Source: Amphimedon queenslandica (taxonomy: Eukaryota > Porifera > Demospongiae > Haplosclerida > Niphatidae). From it: a stretch of 64,000 nucleotides of DNA. The stretch covers positions 209,752 to 273,751 of the forward strand of contig NW_003546297.1 of NCBI RefSeq assembly GCF_000090795.2, in the 5' to 3' direction. Below are positions 23,749 to 35,864 of the stretch, in pieces (position 1 is the first letter of the stretch; each line of letters opens with the position of its first letter). The translations under genes were made by a program, and so were the position numbers. Below the pieces are notes generated by a model that was not told the origin of the DNA, did no database searches, and worked only from the letters and a program-made list of their open reading frames with translations.

Positions 23749-24642
23749 TTATATTTCAGAGATATTTAGTTTGTTTATTTCATTTCTTAATTCTTTATTC
23801 TCTTCCTTCAATACACCACAAGCAACAGCCAGGAGGGAAAAATGCTCATGCAGATTATCAACAAGATGCTGTCTAACATCTTTACGCAATGGTCTAACAG
23901 TACAACCTGCCCACTGCAGCTCACAGTCAACAGGTTGAAGAGAGCAGGTCAATAAATGTGAGGACAAATCTTCACGAGGTAGGATCAGCTCACAACCATT
24001 AGGACAAGCTATAGGATACTTGATACATGACTCGTAATGTTCAGAAGAAACTGCTTGGGGATATGAAACACCACAATACTGACACTTGTGAGGTCTATAT
24101 GGACATTCATTACTTTCATGATCATCAAGTTCTCTTCTGATCTTCTTAACACCACATTGTGGATAATGGCATTGAACAGTTTCAAATTGACACTCTCCCT
24201 CTCTTGTGCCTCTGTCAATATGGGAGCATAAATCTTTCAGATCTCCTTCCCAACTGCAGCCTGCTTCATTATTGCTGCAGGCCACTTTCAGGCCTTGTAT
24301 TATACGGATCCTGTCTTTATCTGGCATTGTTTGGTAGGACTTTTCTCTGCAATGAGGGCAGGCTCCCTTCACCCTGCTTATACAAGAGTTGCAGAAATGA
24401 TGGCCACAGCAACTTGTCAGAGAAGAGCTAGTTAGCATGACACTCAGACATATTGGACACTCAATGGAAATTTCCTCTGGTGGATTTTTAATAAAGGAGA
24501 GCTCATTCTTTGCAAAGCTTACAGACTGAGCTGGTGTAGTATCAGGAAATGGAGGAGGTGGAAGGCTGTAGTGAGCATTAGCTGATGATGAGTGTCTTTG
24601 TTGCTGTAGCGTTGGAGGAGGCGGAGGAACGCGTCGCGACAT
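23749..24642 (-). CDS. RING + TRAF-type zinc-finger protein without MATH domain
   Basis: Single exon, 297 aa. Proline-rich N terminus (PPPPPTLQQQ), RING finger ~60-98 (CPICLSVML..CCGHHFCNSCI..CPHCRE), then three or four TRAF-type zinc fingers ~115-245 (CPYRPHKCQYCGV, CPNGCELILPREDL) and a short C-terminal coiled coil (LKEENKELRNEINKLN). The TRAF-C/MATH receptor-binding domain is absent. Likely ubiquitin ligase or signalling adaptor; a truncated TRAF or a TRAF7/RNF-like protein are alternatives. A CACGCCC box lies upstream of the start. Confidence 0.82.
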   Translation of the reverse strand: MSRRVPPPPPTLQQQRHSSSANAHYSLPPPPFPDTTPAQSVSFAKNELSFIKNPPEEISIECPICLSVMLTSSSLTSCCGHHFCNSCISRVKGACPHCREKSYQTMPDKDRIRIIQGLKVACSNNEAGCSWEGDLKDLCSHIDRGTREGECQFETVQCHYPQCGVKKIRRELDDHESNECPYRPHKCQYCGVSYPQAVSSEHYESCIKYPIACPNGCELILPREDLSSHLLTCSLQPVDCELQWAGCTVRPLRKDVRQHLVDNLHEHFSLLAVACGVLKEENKELRNEINKLNISEI

Positions 24643-24777
24643 TTTGAAATTTGAGTAGACACGCCCTTGTCCTGCGAAGAGATATTTTATCTGGATTATT
24701 ATATCTAATGAAAATCATAGCCTGTGAAAGGTATTTAAACTATTTTTTAGAACTATGAAACAAATTTTAAATATTCT

Positions 24778-27574
24778 TCAAAAGTTAGAAGACTCTCCAT
24801 CAGCTGCAACTCACTTGCTTCCAGCCTATAAAAGAAGAACACTAATAAAAGTGGTGTATAAAATTAACAATAATCTTTATTATACTAAACTACACTTACC
24901 CTTAGTTCCCCACAAATTGCATGCTTCAAAAAATTTAAAAAATCCATTTGTTATCGGAATGAGCTCAAACTTTTTACACAAGCAATTAGCATCTATAATA
25001 TCTACAATGATTACACATACTTTGCAATTTTTTTCATGACATTTTCAGTCATTTCTCTCTCGGTTGGAGTCAAAGCTTCTTCTATTTCAATCGGTTCCTC
25101 TTCGTTTTGAAAAGCTTCTTGTTGCCTTAACCACAACTTGTACTTTTCAAGTAATCTCCTGAGAAGAGAAGAAACAGCATCAAAAATACAATACACAGGA
25201 GAGAAAGAGGATTCATATACTTGTTCTTTGAGCCTTCTTCTTTGCGACATGTCATCAAATTACCGAGTGCCTAAATTAATAATAGTTACACACAATTAAT
25301 GTCATGTGACAGTCATGTGATACTTTATAGCATCTCTGAAGGACTATTCTTGTAGTTGTGTTCAGTTCAATAGAAAATAAGTGAAAAGTACGAGAGGGAG
25401 CATAGTCGTTTGATCGTGGGACCTCCTGTAAATGAAAGATGTCATAAAAGTACACCTACTGCTTATGGCTGCAATATTCTCTTCTAAACAGTTCTTATTA
25501 AATACCCTGTACTATAATAGTACAGATTCTTTGGCCAGATTATGGAGCAACTTCAAATATTCATAAAAATCCAATTTTGATCGGAATCAGCAGAACATGT
25601 TGCTCACAATATTGAGGACTTTACTTTACCCACTGCATGTTATCAAAACTCATTTCTCACTTGTAATGTTATAAAGTTCTCAGCTAATAAGGAATACAGG
25701 ATCTCTTTAGCTTTCTTGTTGGGGATGAGGGCCATGTCTGAGATTTGCTTTTGTTCTAGACGTTTCTTGAGACAAAGAAGACGAAACAATCTCAAGTGCT
25801 TGTCATTAAATCTCTCTCTGACAACTAGTTCCAGCTGGGACTGACAAAGGATTTCAGAACACTTCTTAAAATCTGTTACATTTAAGTAGTTAAGTATTTT
25901 AAAAAACACATAGGTACTTACTTATGTGATATGAACCACTTGAAGCTTCTCCAACCTTTTCTATAAACTAACAAGAAATAAATTACATGTATCATTTTTC
26001 TCAAAAATTGACTCCAAATTACACTTATTTGGGAGTGTCTAAAACATCTAATTTTGCTCTAAATTCACCCCCAGTATCACCCCTCACCCCATCTTCAGTA
26101 AGTACTGTTAAGTATTGCTCAAGATCAGTATCAGTCAGTGATAAATACTGTGGCAGAGTGTCTTTAAGACGTAATAGAAATATCTCTGGTCCAACTATTG
26201 GATACGAATTTGGGTCAACGTCTTGTGTGGAAAGTGAGAGAAGACATTTCATTACACCAGCTGCAATCTATTAAGAATAACCAATTAGATTATGATACAT
26301 GTACATGTACGTGTGTATGTATATGTATATTAAAACCTACTGGATCGATTCTGTTATTAACTCCAGCAACAATAGCCTACAGTGTGTGTATATGTGTTTA
26401 AAAAACAATGTATGAATCACAAAATGTTTTGATAAACATAATCCCAAAATTCAAATAAGAGCAGCTGTCACTGCATCATATAGTATACCTGATCTCTGTA
26501 GTGACACTGAAACTGTTGAAAATCAATGTACCATAAGACCGTAGCATCGGGTGGCAAAGGCTACAATAAATAAATAATAATAAATAAATAATAAATAATG
26601 TTTACTTACATCTTTACCCTGCTCATCACTGTCAATATTATAATGTACATAAAAAATTAAAAAATAATAATGATAGTTTTCATTGTACCTTTTTGATTTT
26701 TTTGAAGGAGGTAGTTCCCCTTCATCAGGTGAAGCCCTCCCTCTCTTCCTTGCACTACAAGCAGCCACAATATCAGATGCTACAAATTAAACTATCATGT
26801 GAGAATCATGTGACAATGATAAACCACACCTCCTAATTCTACAGGAATGACGTATTTATCTTGAGGTGATAACGAGTGAGAGGGTGTGGTCATCCCTAGT
26901 TCTTTTGAAGGTGCTAAAGCGACTCTTTGAAGCAGACGCATGTCTACCAAGTTAACGAAATGGTTTTTGACGTCTTCCGCTAATTTAAGTTCTTTAATGT
27001 CTTGATTGGTATCACTTAATTTGAGAACAACACGAGTAATTACCTAAAAACAAAATGACAAATCAATTTAAGGCCATTCTATTATTAAATTAATTGTTTT
27101 CCAATTTCCTGCCCACACTATATCTATATTACTATTAATTTTATAACGATGCTCCTCCCTTTACTTACTTCACTCATACAAGAATGTCCATTTAGTATAA
27201 AATCCTCAATTATTGCCTCCCCAATCTCTCCGGACAATTCCCTACCAGTCACTGCATATTGTGGGAACATGCCTCTGCATAATATGTTACTGGTCATCAT
27301 GCGATATATGGTAGCTGATTTATGACTGATACATGATACTAGGGAATGCTGAATTAGAACTATAAGAGATTTTATGACCTTTAAGGAGAGAGGGGTGGAG
27401 CAATATTTTAATTATTATTTTTCATACATCTGATTTTTTCTTTTTTAATCCTTTCACTAGATCCTTTAGTTTTTGTCCACCATTTCTCAGCAGGTAACTC
27501 CCAACCTCTTTCACTAGCTCACCAAATGATTCCTCCAGTATCAGCTCACATACAACACTCTGATACTGGGACAT
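24778..27574 (-). CDS. POLR3C: RNA polymerase III subunit RPC3 (RPC62)
   Basis: Fourteen exons traced: 27428..27574, 27169..27378, 26830..27043, 26689..26779, 26610..26628, 26489..26560, 26341..26376, 26088..26267, 25922..25967, 25661..25872, 25324..25425, 25221..25270, 25021..25158, 24778..24826; 1566 nt, 521 aa against 534 in human. Start MSQYQSVVCELILEESFGEL matches the RPC3 N terminus. Winged-helix segments follow, a KKSKR acidic/basic linker, PDATVLWYIDFQQF, RLEQKQISDMALIPNKKAKE (the EQKQ..D.A.IP.KEAK block) and EASELQLMESLL near the end. The 19-nt exon is the smallest in the window. The stop falls a few residues earlier than in vertebrates. Head-to-head (114 bp) with the mucin-like gene; introns carry repeat fragments. 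Confidence 0.9.
24945..25600 (-). repeat. two fragments of the intronic repeat in POLR3C introns
   Basis: 24950..24990 (GAGCTCAAACTTTTTACAC) and 25495..25600 (CCTGTACTATAATAGTACAG, then CAATTTTGATCGGAATCAGC) are partial copies of the 186-bp unit in different introns. In the second, the central palindrome carries an extra AATA-type insertion. Confidence 0.6.
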
Positions 27575-27688
27575 GCTCTTGACAAGTGTATTAGCCACAC
27601 CCTTAGATTTACAAGGTACTAGGTGTGGCTGAAAACGTATTATAAAAATGTTTGTAGTGATACTTATTTTTAAAAAAGAAAGACTAAA

Positions 27689-29423
27689 ATGAGGTCCAGT
27701 TCAATTATTGTTGCTGTATTTCTTGTCTATCAGATTTGCTTTAACGCTGGTGAGGAAAGTGGTAATTGCATACTCAAGCCCATTTCAAATAACAACAATA
27801 GATCTACTGCTAGGATCAGCAATATTACTGTCTCTGATGACGAGACCTGTAGAGAAGCGGATAATGAGGGCAGTGATAGTAACTGTACTCTTTTAAGTGA
27901 ATCATGTAGTTTTAGTTCATGTGAGCTTCTACTAAATGACTCTAATAAAGATGACTATTGTTATAGCTTAACTGATTCATGTATCTTACTATCCAATGAG
28001 AGCAATTGTACTATTACAAATACCACCAGAGTTTCATCATCAACTATGATTCTAACATCAACAGATTCAATCAGTCCCAGCTTATCAGATACAACTTTAA
28101 CAATTTCTTCATCAACAGTTGTTTTCACTTCGGTGGTAAATCTAAGTTCTGAGTCTACAATACAACACACAAGTTTGCAGAGTAAATCATCATCAATACT
28201 GATCGGTCCATCAATTCCCAGTTCATTAGCTACAACTTCAACAATTTCTTTATCAGCAGTAGTTTTCACTTCGGTATATGAGTCTACAACACAACACACA
28301 AGTTCACAAAGTACATCACCATCATCAGTCACAGTGCAGCCAACATTTCAATTGACTGATCTCATTGAAGAGCCACTTATATACTACTGGCCGCCAGGAC
28401 TAGCATTGTTAATGCTGATGTGCTGTGCCTGCATTTTCTGTTTGATACTATGTATCCGGATTAGGAGTTGGAAGTCAAAAATGAAGGCATACAAGTTTGT
28501 AATAGGTAAGAAATAATTAATACACTTTTAATTTTTATTTTTTTATAAAATAGCTCACGATTGTGGAATACAGGACTTAAAATACATTGAGTAAGCTACT
28601 CGTATATAAACACATCACTTTTATTTGCTATAATTTCTATTATAGTTTGCCATCTCGCTACGATAGTAAAATTGAATTCACTACATTCAAAAATTTGTCA
28701 AAACTTGACAACAAAGAAGACAAAGAAGATGCAGAGGAGACTGAGCTTAAAGCAGGTGCAACTGGTGAGTTTGGAGAAGGCATACCAGGAGTCATTATAA
28801 TGGAATCTGAGCCAGTTACAGATCTTGAGACTCAAGCATTGATAACGGGAGAAGACAATGAAAATACGGATGAAGAAAAGAAAGAAGAAAAGAAAGATGA
28901 TGCAAAAGATGAGCCTAAAGACACTAGTGAGTCTAAACAACAAGAAACAGGAGGTCTAGAAGTCTCCATTATTATTGAAAGCTCAATAATCAACGTGGAA
29001 GCAAAAACAACTGCAGATGCTCAAACTTCTGGCAGTGATGACACTAATTGTTCTTCCAAAGAGTCGACAACAGTGGACACATCTGGTATTGAAAATAATC
29101 CAATTGAAAATAATCCAACACCATTAGGCATTGTTGATGTAACAGATGGAAGCACTAAGCAAGAGGTGAGTCCAAAGCAAACAATGGGAGATGAAAAGCA
29201 AAGCAATAGGGAAGGGGAAGGAAAAGAGGGTGCTGAAAGAAAACCAGAGGAAGATGTAAAGAAAGAAGAATCTAAAATGGAGGATAAGCAAGAAGCAGAA
29301 AAGAAGGATCTCAGCGAAGACACACTCACTAAGTCAATGGATGTCTTTAACATGCAGTTAGGAGCGATATTAGATTTAATAAAAGATGATGATAAAGACA
29401 CCAAAGCACAGACAGTTTTGTAG
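27689..29423 (+). CDS. mucin-like single-pass membrane protein with acidic cytoplasmic tail
   Basis: Three exons: 27689..28505, 28554..28590 and 28646..29423; 1632 nt, 543 aa. Signal peptide at 1-20 (SIIVAVFLVYQICFNA). The extracellular part (~20-230) is Ser/Thr-rich with many N-glycosylation sites, a Cys-containing NCT/SCS stretch, and two ~40-residue repeats (ISSSTVVFTSVV.. and ISLSAVVFTSVY..). One transmembrane helix at ~235-258 (PGLALLMLMCCACIFCLILC) is followed by a basic stop. The ~280-residue cytoplasmic tail is highly acidic and low-complexity (Glu/Lys/Asp-rich). I do not recognise the family; architecture suggests a cell-surface or adhesion mucin. Confidence 0.7.
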
Positions 29424-29549
29424 AAAAAATAATTAGAGATATAAAGCATTATAGCTCAATAGATTTGTAGTACATAGGTTGTAGTAAAAAAAACACAACA
29501 TAAAATAGAGACAATTAGATATGCACATTTCATTTATTATTCTTAGTTT

Positions 29550-30074
29550 TTATACGTTAAATTTGTGACCACTTGCAATATCTTTCTGTACTTGGCGGAG
29601 ATTTAAAGCGGCATCCGTAAAGTCTGGCTTTAGTTTTAAAGCCTGGAGGAGATCAACCTCAGCTAAACTGTAACGACCTAAGAATAAAAATAAATTACAC
29701 AAAATGATCTATAAAACTTTTAATATTAAATGAATGCTAAACGGTATCATCATTATTCAAGAGTTTTATTAGCGTTAATACTTACCCATCCTATAATGAA
29801 TCTGTCCTCTGTTGTAATAAGCAACAGCCAATGAAGGATCACACTGAATAGCCTCGGAATAGTCCAAAATGGCTGCATCAAAGTCAACCCATAAGTATTT
29901 TATATGTCCTCTTGTGTTATAAGCGTCTGCTAGTACCTGGAGAGACAGACTATTTGAAGATAAGCTATTTCTACTATCAATTAGTTTATTCAATGCCTCG
30001 TGGCATTCTTCTAGTTGATTTTTGGAGAGCAAATCTTTAGCTTTTTCATAAAACTCCATTTTGCAGTAAACCAC
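29550..30074 (-). CDS. TTC32: TTC32-like tetratricopeptide protein
   Basis: Two exons: 29786..30074 and 29550..29677, 138 aa from the first Met (a second Met at 30059 may be used). Three TPR units: LADAYNTRGHIKYLWVDFDA, YSEAIQCDPSLAVAYYNRGQ and a third ending LKLKPDFTDAALNLRQ. The YNRGQIKY..VDF and AYYNRG..YR spacing and total length (~150 aa) fit vertebrate TTC32. No other domain. Small TPR protein of unknown role, head-to-head with the first ABHD gene. Confidence 0.8.
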
Positions 30075-30095
30075 GCCTTGGCCACGCCTACAACA

Positions 30096-30103
30096 TCACG
30101 TGA
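30096..30103. promoter_or_regulatory. palindromic E-box TCACGTGA between TTC32 and ABHD
   Basis: Perfect TCACGTGA (USF/MITF-type E-box) 22 bp before the TTC32 start, next to two CCACGCC boxes at 30071 and 30082. Site inferred from position in a 173-bp head-to-head promoter. Confidence 0.4.
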
Positions 30104-30247
30104 TTTGTCTCCACATGACTCCACGTTGTTAAAAAATACTGAGTTAGTATACGGAGTTGTATAAACAATAGGTGGGGTTATTGGCTTGCAGCAACCAGCC
30201 ACTCCCTCTCTCCACCTGGACATCGACAGCTCAGCTCTCACAAAACC

Positions 30248-32726
30248 ATGAGTTTTCAAGACCCTACTCCCTCCCCTAGCTGCAGCAGCCTCACCAGTAC
30301 CGTATATAATCACCCAGTTCTAATTATAGGGACAATACTGACAGCTGTTTATTTCTCATGGTATCATTTTGTAGTAGTTCGTCGTCCTTTGCTTTACGGT
30401 GGTAGAGACAGACTGAGAGACCATCTCCTCTCTCAGTGTCGTTCATTGTCTCAGCCATACAGACCCACAATATGGGCGTGGCACTATCATGGGACTACTA
30501 TTATACGCCCACTCATTCAGAAACTGTTACCAATTCAATATAATAGGTTAATTAATTATAATTAATAACTAGCATATATATAATATATATATATACATAT
30601 ATGTATACACATACATGTTTTAATGTTATATAGAAAGTTTAAGGTAATTTTGAGCAAATTTTTTGGAGTTATGAGCATTTCCTTGGAGAAAAGCAAAGGG
30701 TATGATTTTTTCCAAAAATTGGCCCTGGAATTACCTCAGATGTTTGCTATATTTTTTGATACATATTGATGTCATTATGCCATGTAGAAAGTTTGAGTTG
30801 ATTCCGACAAATATTTTTCGAGTTATGAGCATTTTTAAAAACAAGCCGATTTTTGAAAAATGCCCAAGGCTATAGCCCATAGTTTTTTCCAAAAAATGGC
30901 TTCAAAATCACCCCCAATTTTTATTACATTTTTTGATACATATTGATGTCCTTATGCTACATAGAAAGTTTGAGCTGATTCCGACAAATATTTTTCGAGT
31001 TATGGGCATTTTTAAAAACGAGCCAATTTTTGAAAAATGCCCAAGGCTATAGCCCATAGTTTTTTCCAAAAAATGGCTTCAAAATCACCCCCAATTTTTA
31101 TTACATTTTTTGATACATATTGATGTCCTTATGCTATATAGAAAGTTTGAGCTGATTCCAACAAATATTTTTCGAGTTATGAGCATTTTTTAAAACGAGC
31201 AAATTTTTGAAAAATACCCAAGGCTATAGCCCATGGTTTTTTCCAAAAAATGGCTCCAAAATCACCCCCAAATTTTATTACATTTTTTGATACATATTGA
31301 TGTCCTTATGCTGTGTAGAAAGTTTGAGCTGATTCCGAGAAATATTTTTCAAGTTATGAGCATTTTAAAAAATTTAGCTATAGTTTCACTGCGTTTTGTA
31401 CCTACTTGTATATTTGTAATGTTGTAGGCAGATGCTACATTTACCTGATGGAGGTCAAATCGGATTAGATTGGGCTAAAAGGGCAGACACTATCGATAAC
31501 ACAGTACTATTGATAATACCAGGATTAAGTGGTAAGAAATTATAGCTATAAGACATTAAAATAATAATACAGATACCATGTTCAGCTAAATACATAATAC
31601 TTACATTATAATACTTGAACTAGGTGACTCCAGTATAAATTACGTGCAGCACTTTGTCCAGGATGGCCTTGAGGCTGGTCATATATGCGTTGTCTTCAAT
31701 CAAAGAGGAATGGGCAATATACCACTTACATCTCCTTGCATGGTTTCTGCTAATAATACGCGTGATCTTGAAGCTGTCATTGATGCTATTAATAAATCCT
31801 ATCCTAATGCATCAATCATTGCACTGGGGGTGTCACTAGGAGGGTAAGGAGAAATTTAACAAAATTTTAACTAAAGCAGCATTAGAATTTACAATGTCTG
31901 CATCATTAACAATACTGTTTGAGCCTTTGTCATTCTATATAGGATAATACTGACCAATTATCTTCACTGTGCTGGAGGCAGGAGTAAGATATCCTCATGC
32001 ATGACTATATCTACTCCTTGGGACGTTGAACTGTCAAGACATTCGGTTGAAGAAAAGACTATTAACAGGCTCTTATACGTCAACTTTTTACTGGGAAGGT
32101 TGAGGAACGTTGTCAGAAAGTACGAGTAAAAGGACAATAGTGCATATTAAATTTGTCACTCTTTCTTAAGGAATGTAACAGAATTAGCAAAACATCCATC
32201 AGTTAACATAGAGAGAGCTATGAATGTAATTATCATTGCTTATTCAATTATTATTATTATTGCATTTTCTCTCTTTTATTTAAGGCCAAGACATTCACAG
32301 AGTTTGATGATGCACTGACAGCTCCTTCCAATGGCTACGAATCATGCGAACAGTATTACGAAGAATCCTGTATACATGATAAAGTAAAAAACATACAAGT
32401 ACCTTTCATCTGCGTAATGGCAATGGACGATCCATTTTCTCCTACAGAATGTAAGTGAGAGGCATACTTTAACTCCAGTATGGAGCATTCTACTAATTTT
32501 AGCATATTTTAATGATGTTATTCGTTCATGCATCACTTTGTAGCATGTGCGATTATGCTTTAATTTTTTTATAGGTATACCAATAGATGCTTTTGAATCG
32601 AATCCTAACACAGTTCTAGTGCTGACACGTCATGGTGGACACTTTGGATTTATAGAGGGTGTTTATCCAAGAGGAAGGTCTTGGATGAATAAAGTCTTCT
32701 TTGAGTTTCTGCTTGCCATGAAATAA
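30248..32726 (+). CDS. ABHD1/3-type alpha/beta hydrolase, copy 1
   Basis: Membrane-anchored serine hydrolase of the ABHD1/2/3 (yeast EEB1/EHT1-like) group, possibly a phospholipase or acyl-ester hydrolase. Seven exons: 30248..30546, 31428..31531, 31624..31843, 31943..32119, 32171..32225, 32285..32450, 32575..32726; 1173 nt, 390 aa. N-terminal TM helix (~20-42), then PTIWAWHYHGTTIIR, oxyanion region LLIIPGLSGDSS, nucleophile elbow GVSLGG (Ser), acid residue region MAMDDPFSP and His in TRHGGHFGF, so the catalytic triad is complete. Intron 1 carries a repeat array. Tandem with a second copy of identical exon phase. Confidence 0.87.
30640..31375 (+). repeat. tandem array, 177-bp intronic repeat (orientation A)
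   Basis: About four units in intron 1 of ABHD copy 1. CCCATAG/CCCATGG anchors at 30876, 31053 and 31230 are exactly 177 bp apart. Core CATATTGATGTCCTTATGCT is shared with the 10.9-kb array. Confidence 0.85.
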
Positions 32727-32942
32727 CTTGTACAATACATAATAGATATAAAATCTAATTATTATTTTTATTGCCTTTAAATCTCATTTATAATGCGTGG
32801 GTGGTGTGCTGGAGGCGTTTCTCATTAATATTCCGAATCCACACTCTGCGTCTTTTACCGTATACACAAATCAAGCTCTCATCTTCCTGTTTTCTTTTTG
32901 AGAGTCGCTCTTCCCGGCAGTCATCAATACACATCGGCCATT

Positions 32943-34726
32943 ATGTCTTCTGTTATAGGAAGCATGGCCTCATCTCTCCAGTTTTACATTGACCAGCATC
33001 CCTTCCCTACCCTGCTCACTGTGGCCGCCGTCCTTAACCTCCTATGGTATTACCTTGTTGTTGATCGTCGCCCTTTGGTGTATGGTGGACGAGGTGGCCT
33101 CAAGGACTATCTACTAACTCACTGTCCTGTTCTATCCCAGTCCTATAGACCCACGATATGGGCCTGGCATTATCACGGGACTACAATTATCAGAGCTTTA
33201 TTCCAGCAGTGCATTCCGATCGAGTTTGACAGGTAGCTATGCTAAAATGCACTTCTCGTGATAATTACTGTTTGCATTCTACAGGGAGATTGTTACTTTG
33301 CCTGATGGTGGAGAACTTGCCCTCGATTGGAGCAAGCAGAAGAAAGATGATTCCGCCATGTTGCAACATAAACCTGTAATGCTGATCGTACCAGGAATAA
33401 CAGGTCTCTATAGTTTGTACTTTGGGAATCTGATATTTATGATATTACGATTGATTATTTTCATACGATACAAGGGCTGGTCTTTGATATACCCATGATT
33501 TAGTGTACTATGACATGATTTTATGTTTTGCAGGTGATTCTTCGCTGAACTATGTATCACACTTTGTTCATGATGGCCTTTATCAAGGCTACCACTGCGT
33601 TGTCTTCAATCACAGAGGAATGGCTAACATGCCGCTTAAATCCCCTCGACTAGTTGCAGTGACTAACGAAGACATTGAAGCTGTTCTTGATGTTATACAG
33701 ACCCGTTATCCTCTTGTACCAATTGTTGCCATTGGTGTCTCCCTTGGAAGGTAAGGCAGGGCACATTATTGGGTGCATTCTACACTTCAGAGCTAATGCT
33801 TTTAGCACGTTATGATAACAAAGATAAACCATTAGAGCATTAACCATGATGTTAATTTGCTAATGGGAAATCTCCTTTTTACAATCTGTTTTTGCTAATG
33901 TAGTATGATTTTAACCAAGTATCTAAACAGTGCTGGGTCTGAGAGCAAGATCAATGCTTGTGTGGCCTTCTCTGCATGCTGGAACATTGAGGACACGATA
34001 CCAACTCTTGAAGGAGTTTGGATCAACAGGAAAGTGTATGTGGAGACTCTGGTAGATGGACTAAAGGACATTGTTCAAAAGTAAGGCCAACCATACTTGC
34101 ATTATGTCACTTTCTTGTTAATAATATTTTTGGCATCAGTCCCAGACCATTGATTAAAACAGTTAACATTGGAGCCAATTGTTTTCATATAATAATAACC
34201 GATCATGTTAATTTTAAAATTTTGCTATAACTAGGAATGCTGCCATAATTTCTCAAAATCCTAATGTTGATATTTCAAGAGTTTTAAGGGTAAACTATAT
34301 TTATACATAATATACTGACTTAAAACTTATTATTCAGACAAGGCGATTGAGTGACTTTAATAAAGAGATGACAGTTCCAACCTGGGGATTTGAATCAGTA
34401 CAACAGTACCACAGGCAGTGCAGTATAGACACACAGCTGAGTGATATCCAAGTACCATATCTTGCTGTATCGTCAATGGATGATCCTTTTGCTCCAGCAC
34501 ACAGTTAGTAAATAAACATTGATTAGTTTTATTACTATTCTGCTTTGTCTTTTTAGCTATCCCAATTTTAGAATTTGAATCGAATCCTAACACAGTTCTA
34601 CTCTTAACGCGTCATGGTGGACACTTTGGGTTTATAGAGGGTGTCTATCCAAGAGGAAGGTCTTGGATGAATAAAATTGTCTCTCAGTTTCTTGTGGCCA
34701 TGAAAACAAAACAAGGACAGCAATAA
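32943..34726 (+). CDS. ABHD1/3-type alpha/beta hydrolase, copy 2
   Basis: Seven exons: 32943..33232, 33285..33403, 33534..33750, 33904..34080, 34235..34289, 34338..34503, 34557..34726; 1194 nt, 397 aa. Exons 4, 5 and 6 have the same lengths as in copy 1 (177, 55, 166 nt). N-terminal TM helix, conserved PTIWAWHYHGTTIIRA, GVSLGS nucleophile elbow (GxSxG intact), SSMDDPFAP and RHGGHFGF. Tandem duplicate of copy 1 with about 215 bp between the genes. The last exon is far more similar between the copies than the others, suggesting gene conversion. Confidence 0.87.
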
Positions 34727-35126
34727 TGAAAATGGACTTTAGTGTTTATTACTAAAATTACTTAGTATTATTACCTCTCAATTGCAAGTAGATTATTATC
34801 ATGTAGCACTTTTTAAAAATCCAATTTAGTAACCCATTGGTAGATGTTGTTTCATTTCCTCTTTCCTTATGGTGATATATTGCATTACTAAGTTCTTGTG
34901 GAATGTGATTAAAGTCATTTATATGACATCTGAGCTTTACTGTTTACTACAAGAAATCCTTTGTAGTGCTACCAAGAATAAATGGTGGCACTAGTAGGAT
35001 ATATTAGGAAAATAATTCATCAGTACATGATTCTTTGTACACTAAATACACATAATAAGTCAGAAAATTTCTTTTTTAAAAATATCATTTCATGCAGGTT
35101 TGAAAACACATTTAGAATTAGATTTG

Positions 35127-35698
35127 CTAGTAAAAGATTGTACCAACGTCAGTTTTTCTTTTGTGGTGACTTCCAAGTCTTTCAATTTTCATTATAAAAG
35201 GAGTGCTCCTTGACTGCATCCCATACGTCTGACTAGTAGTAACAGGTAGCCCACTCTTCTTGTAAAATGAGCCGCCACTCTTTGGAGGCTCTCTTCTCTT
35301 CACTGGATTTCCCTGCAAGAAGAGAAAGAGCTCATTAACTCACTGAGTGCAAACTAGCTGGCACATTAGCTAATGATGACACCCAGGTAAACGGTGCTGC
35401 TAGGCAGTTTATATTGAAAGTGAAGCTTTAGTGTGTTCTTAGGATGCTTGCAATATTGATTTAAAAGCATGCATGGTGTTCTATAACTTACCTTTAAGTC
35501 AAGCTCTGCCATGAACCCCCAATTCTTTTCCCTGCACAAAGAGACACAAAGTTGCACACTGAGCAAGCTTCTTAAGTCTTACCATTTTTTGGCAGCCACC
35601 TCTTCCTTTTTTACATTCTCTTTCCATATTTCCTCCTGGACTACCTGATTGCACTCCCTGTAAGCAGCTCTAGACTGTGCTACGTTCTTGTCTCCCAT
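35127..35698 (-). CDS. probable ciliary microtubule inner protein (CIMIP1/C20orf85-like)
   Basis: Three exons: 35583..35698, 35492..35531 and 35127..35312; 342 nt, 113 aa. Key features are VQEEIWKENVKKEEVAAKKW followed by EKNWGFM, like the DEIWK..NWGFL block of C20orf85/LLC1, and a C-terminal TTSQTYGMQSRST similar to the TSQ..GWRS motifs of microtubule inner proteins. Basic and Pro-rich otherwise, no membrane segment. If correct, it lies in the lumen of ciliary doublets. The similarity is short, so the family call is tentative. Head-to-head (166 bp) with the LRRK-like gene, CACC/GCGTGG boxes between. Confidence 0.5.
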
Positions 35699-35864
35699 GA
35701 TAGTCCTTTGATGTTACTGTCCCGGGAAGAGGAGCTCCTTCTCCATGTGTTTTGTTGTCAAGGAAACTTTACCCAGCCACACCTTTTTGTTGCAAGTGGA
35801 AAAAAGGCGTGGCTCAGAAATAGGCATGGCCCATTAATTTTTTTGCAAAGTTAACACAAGAGGG

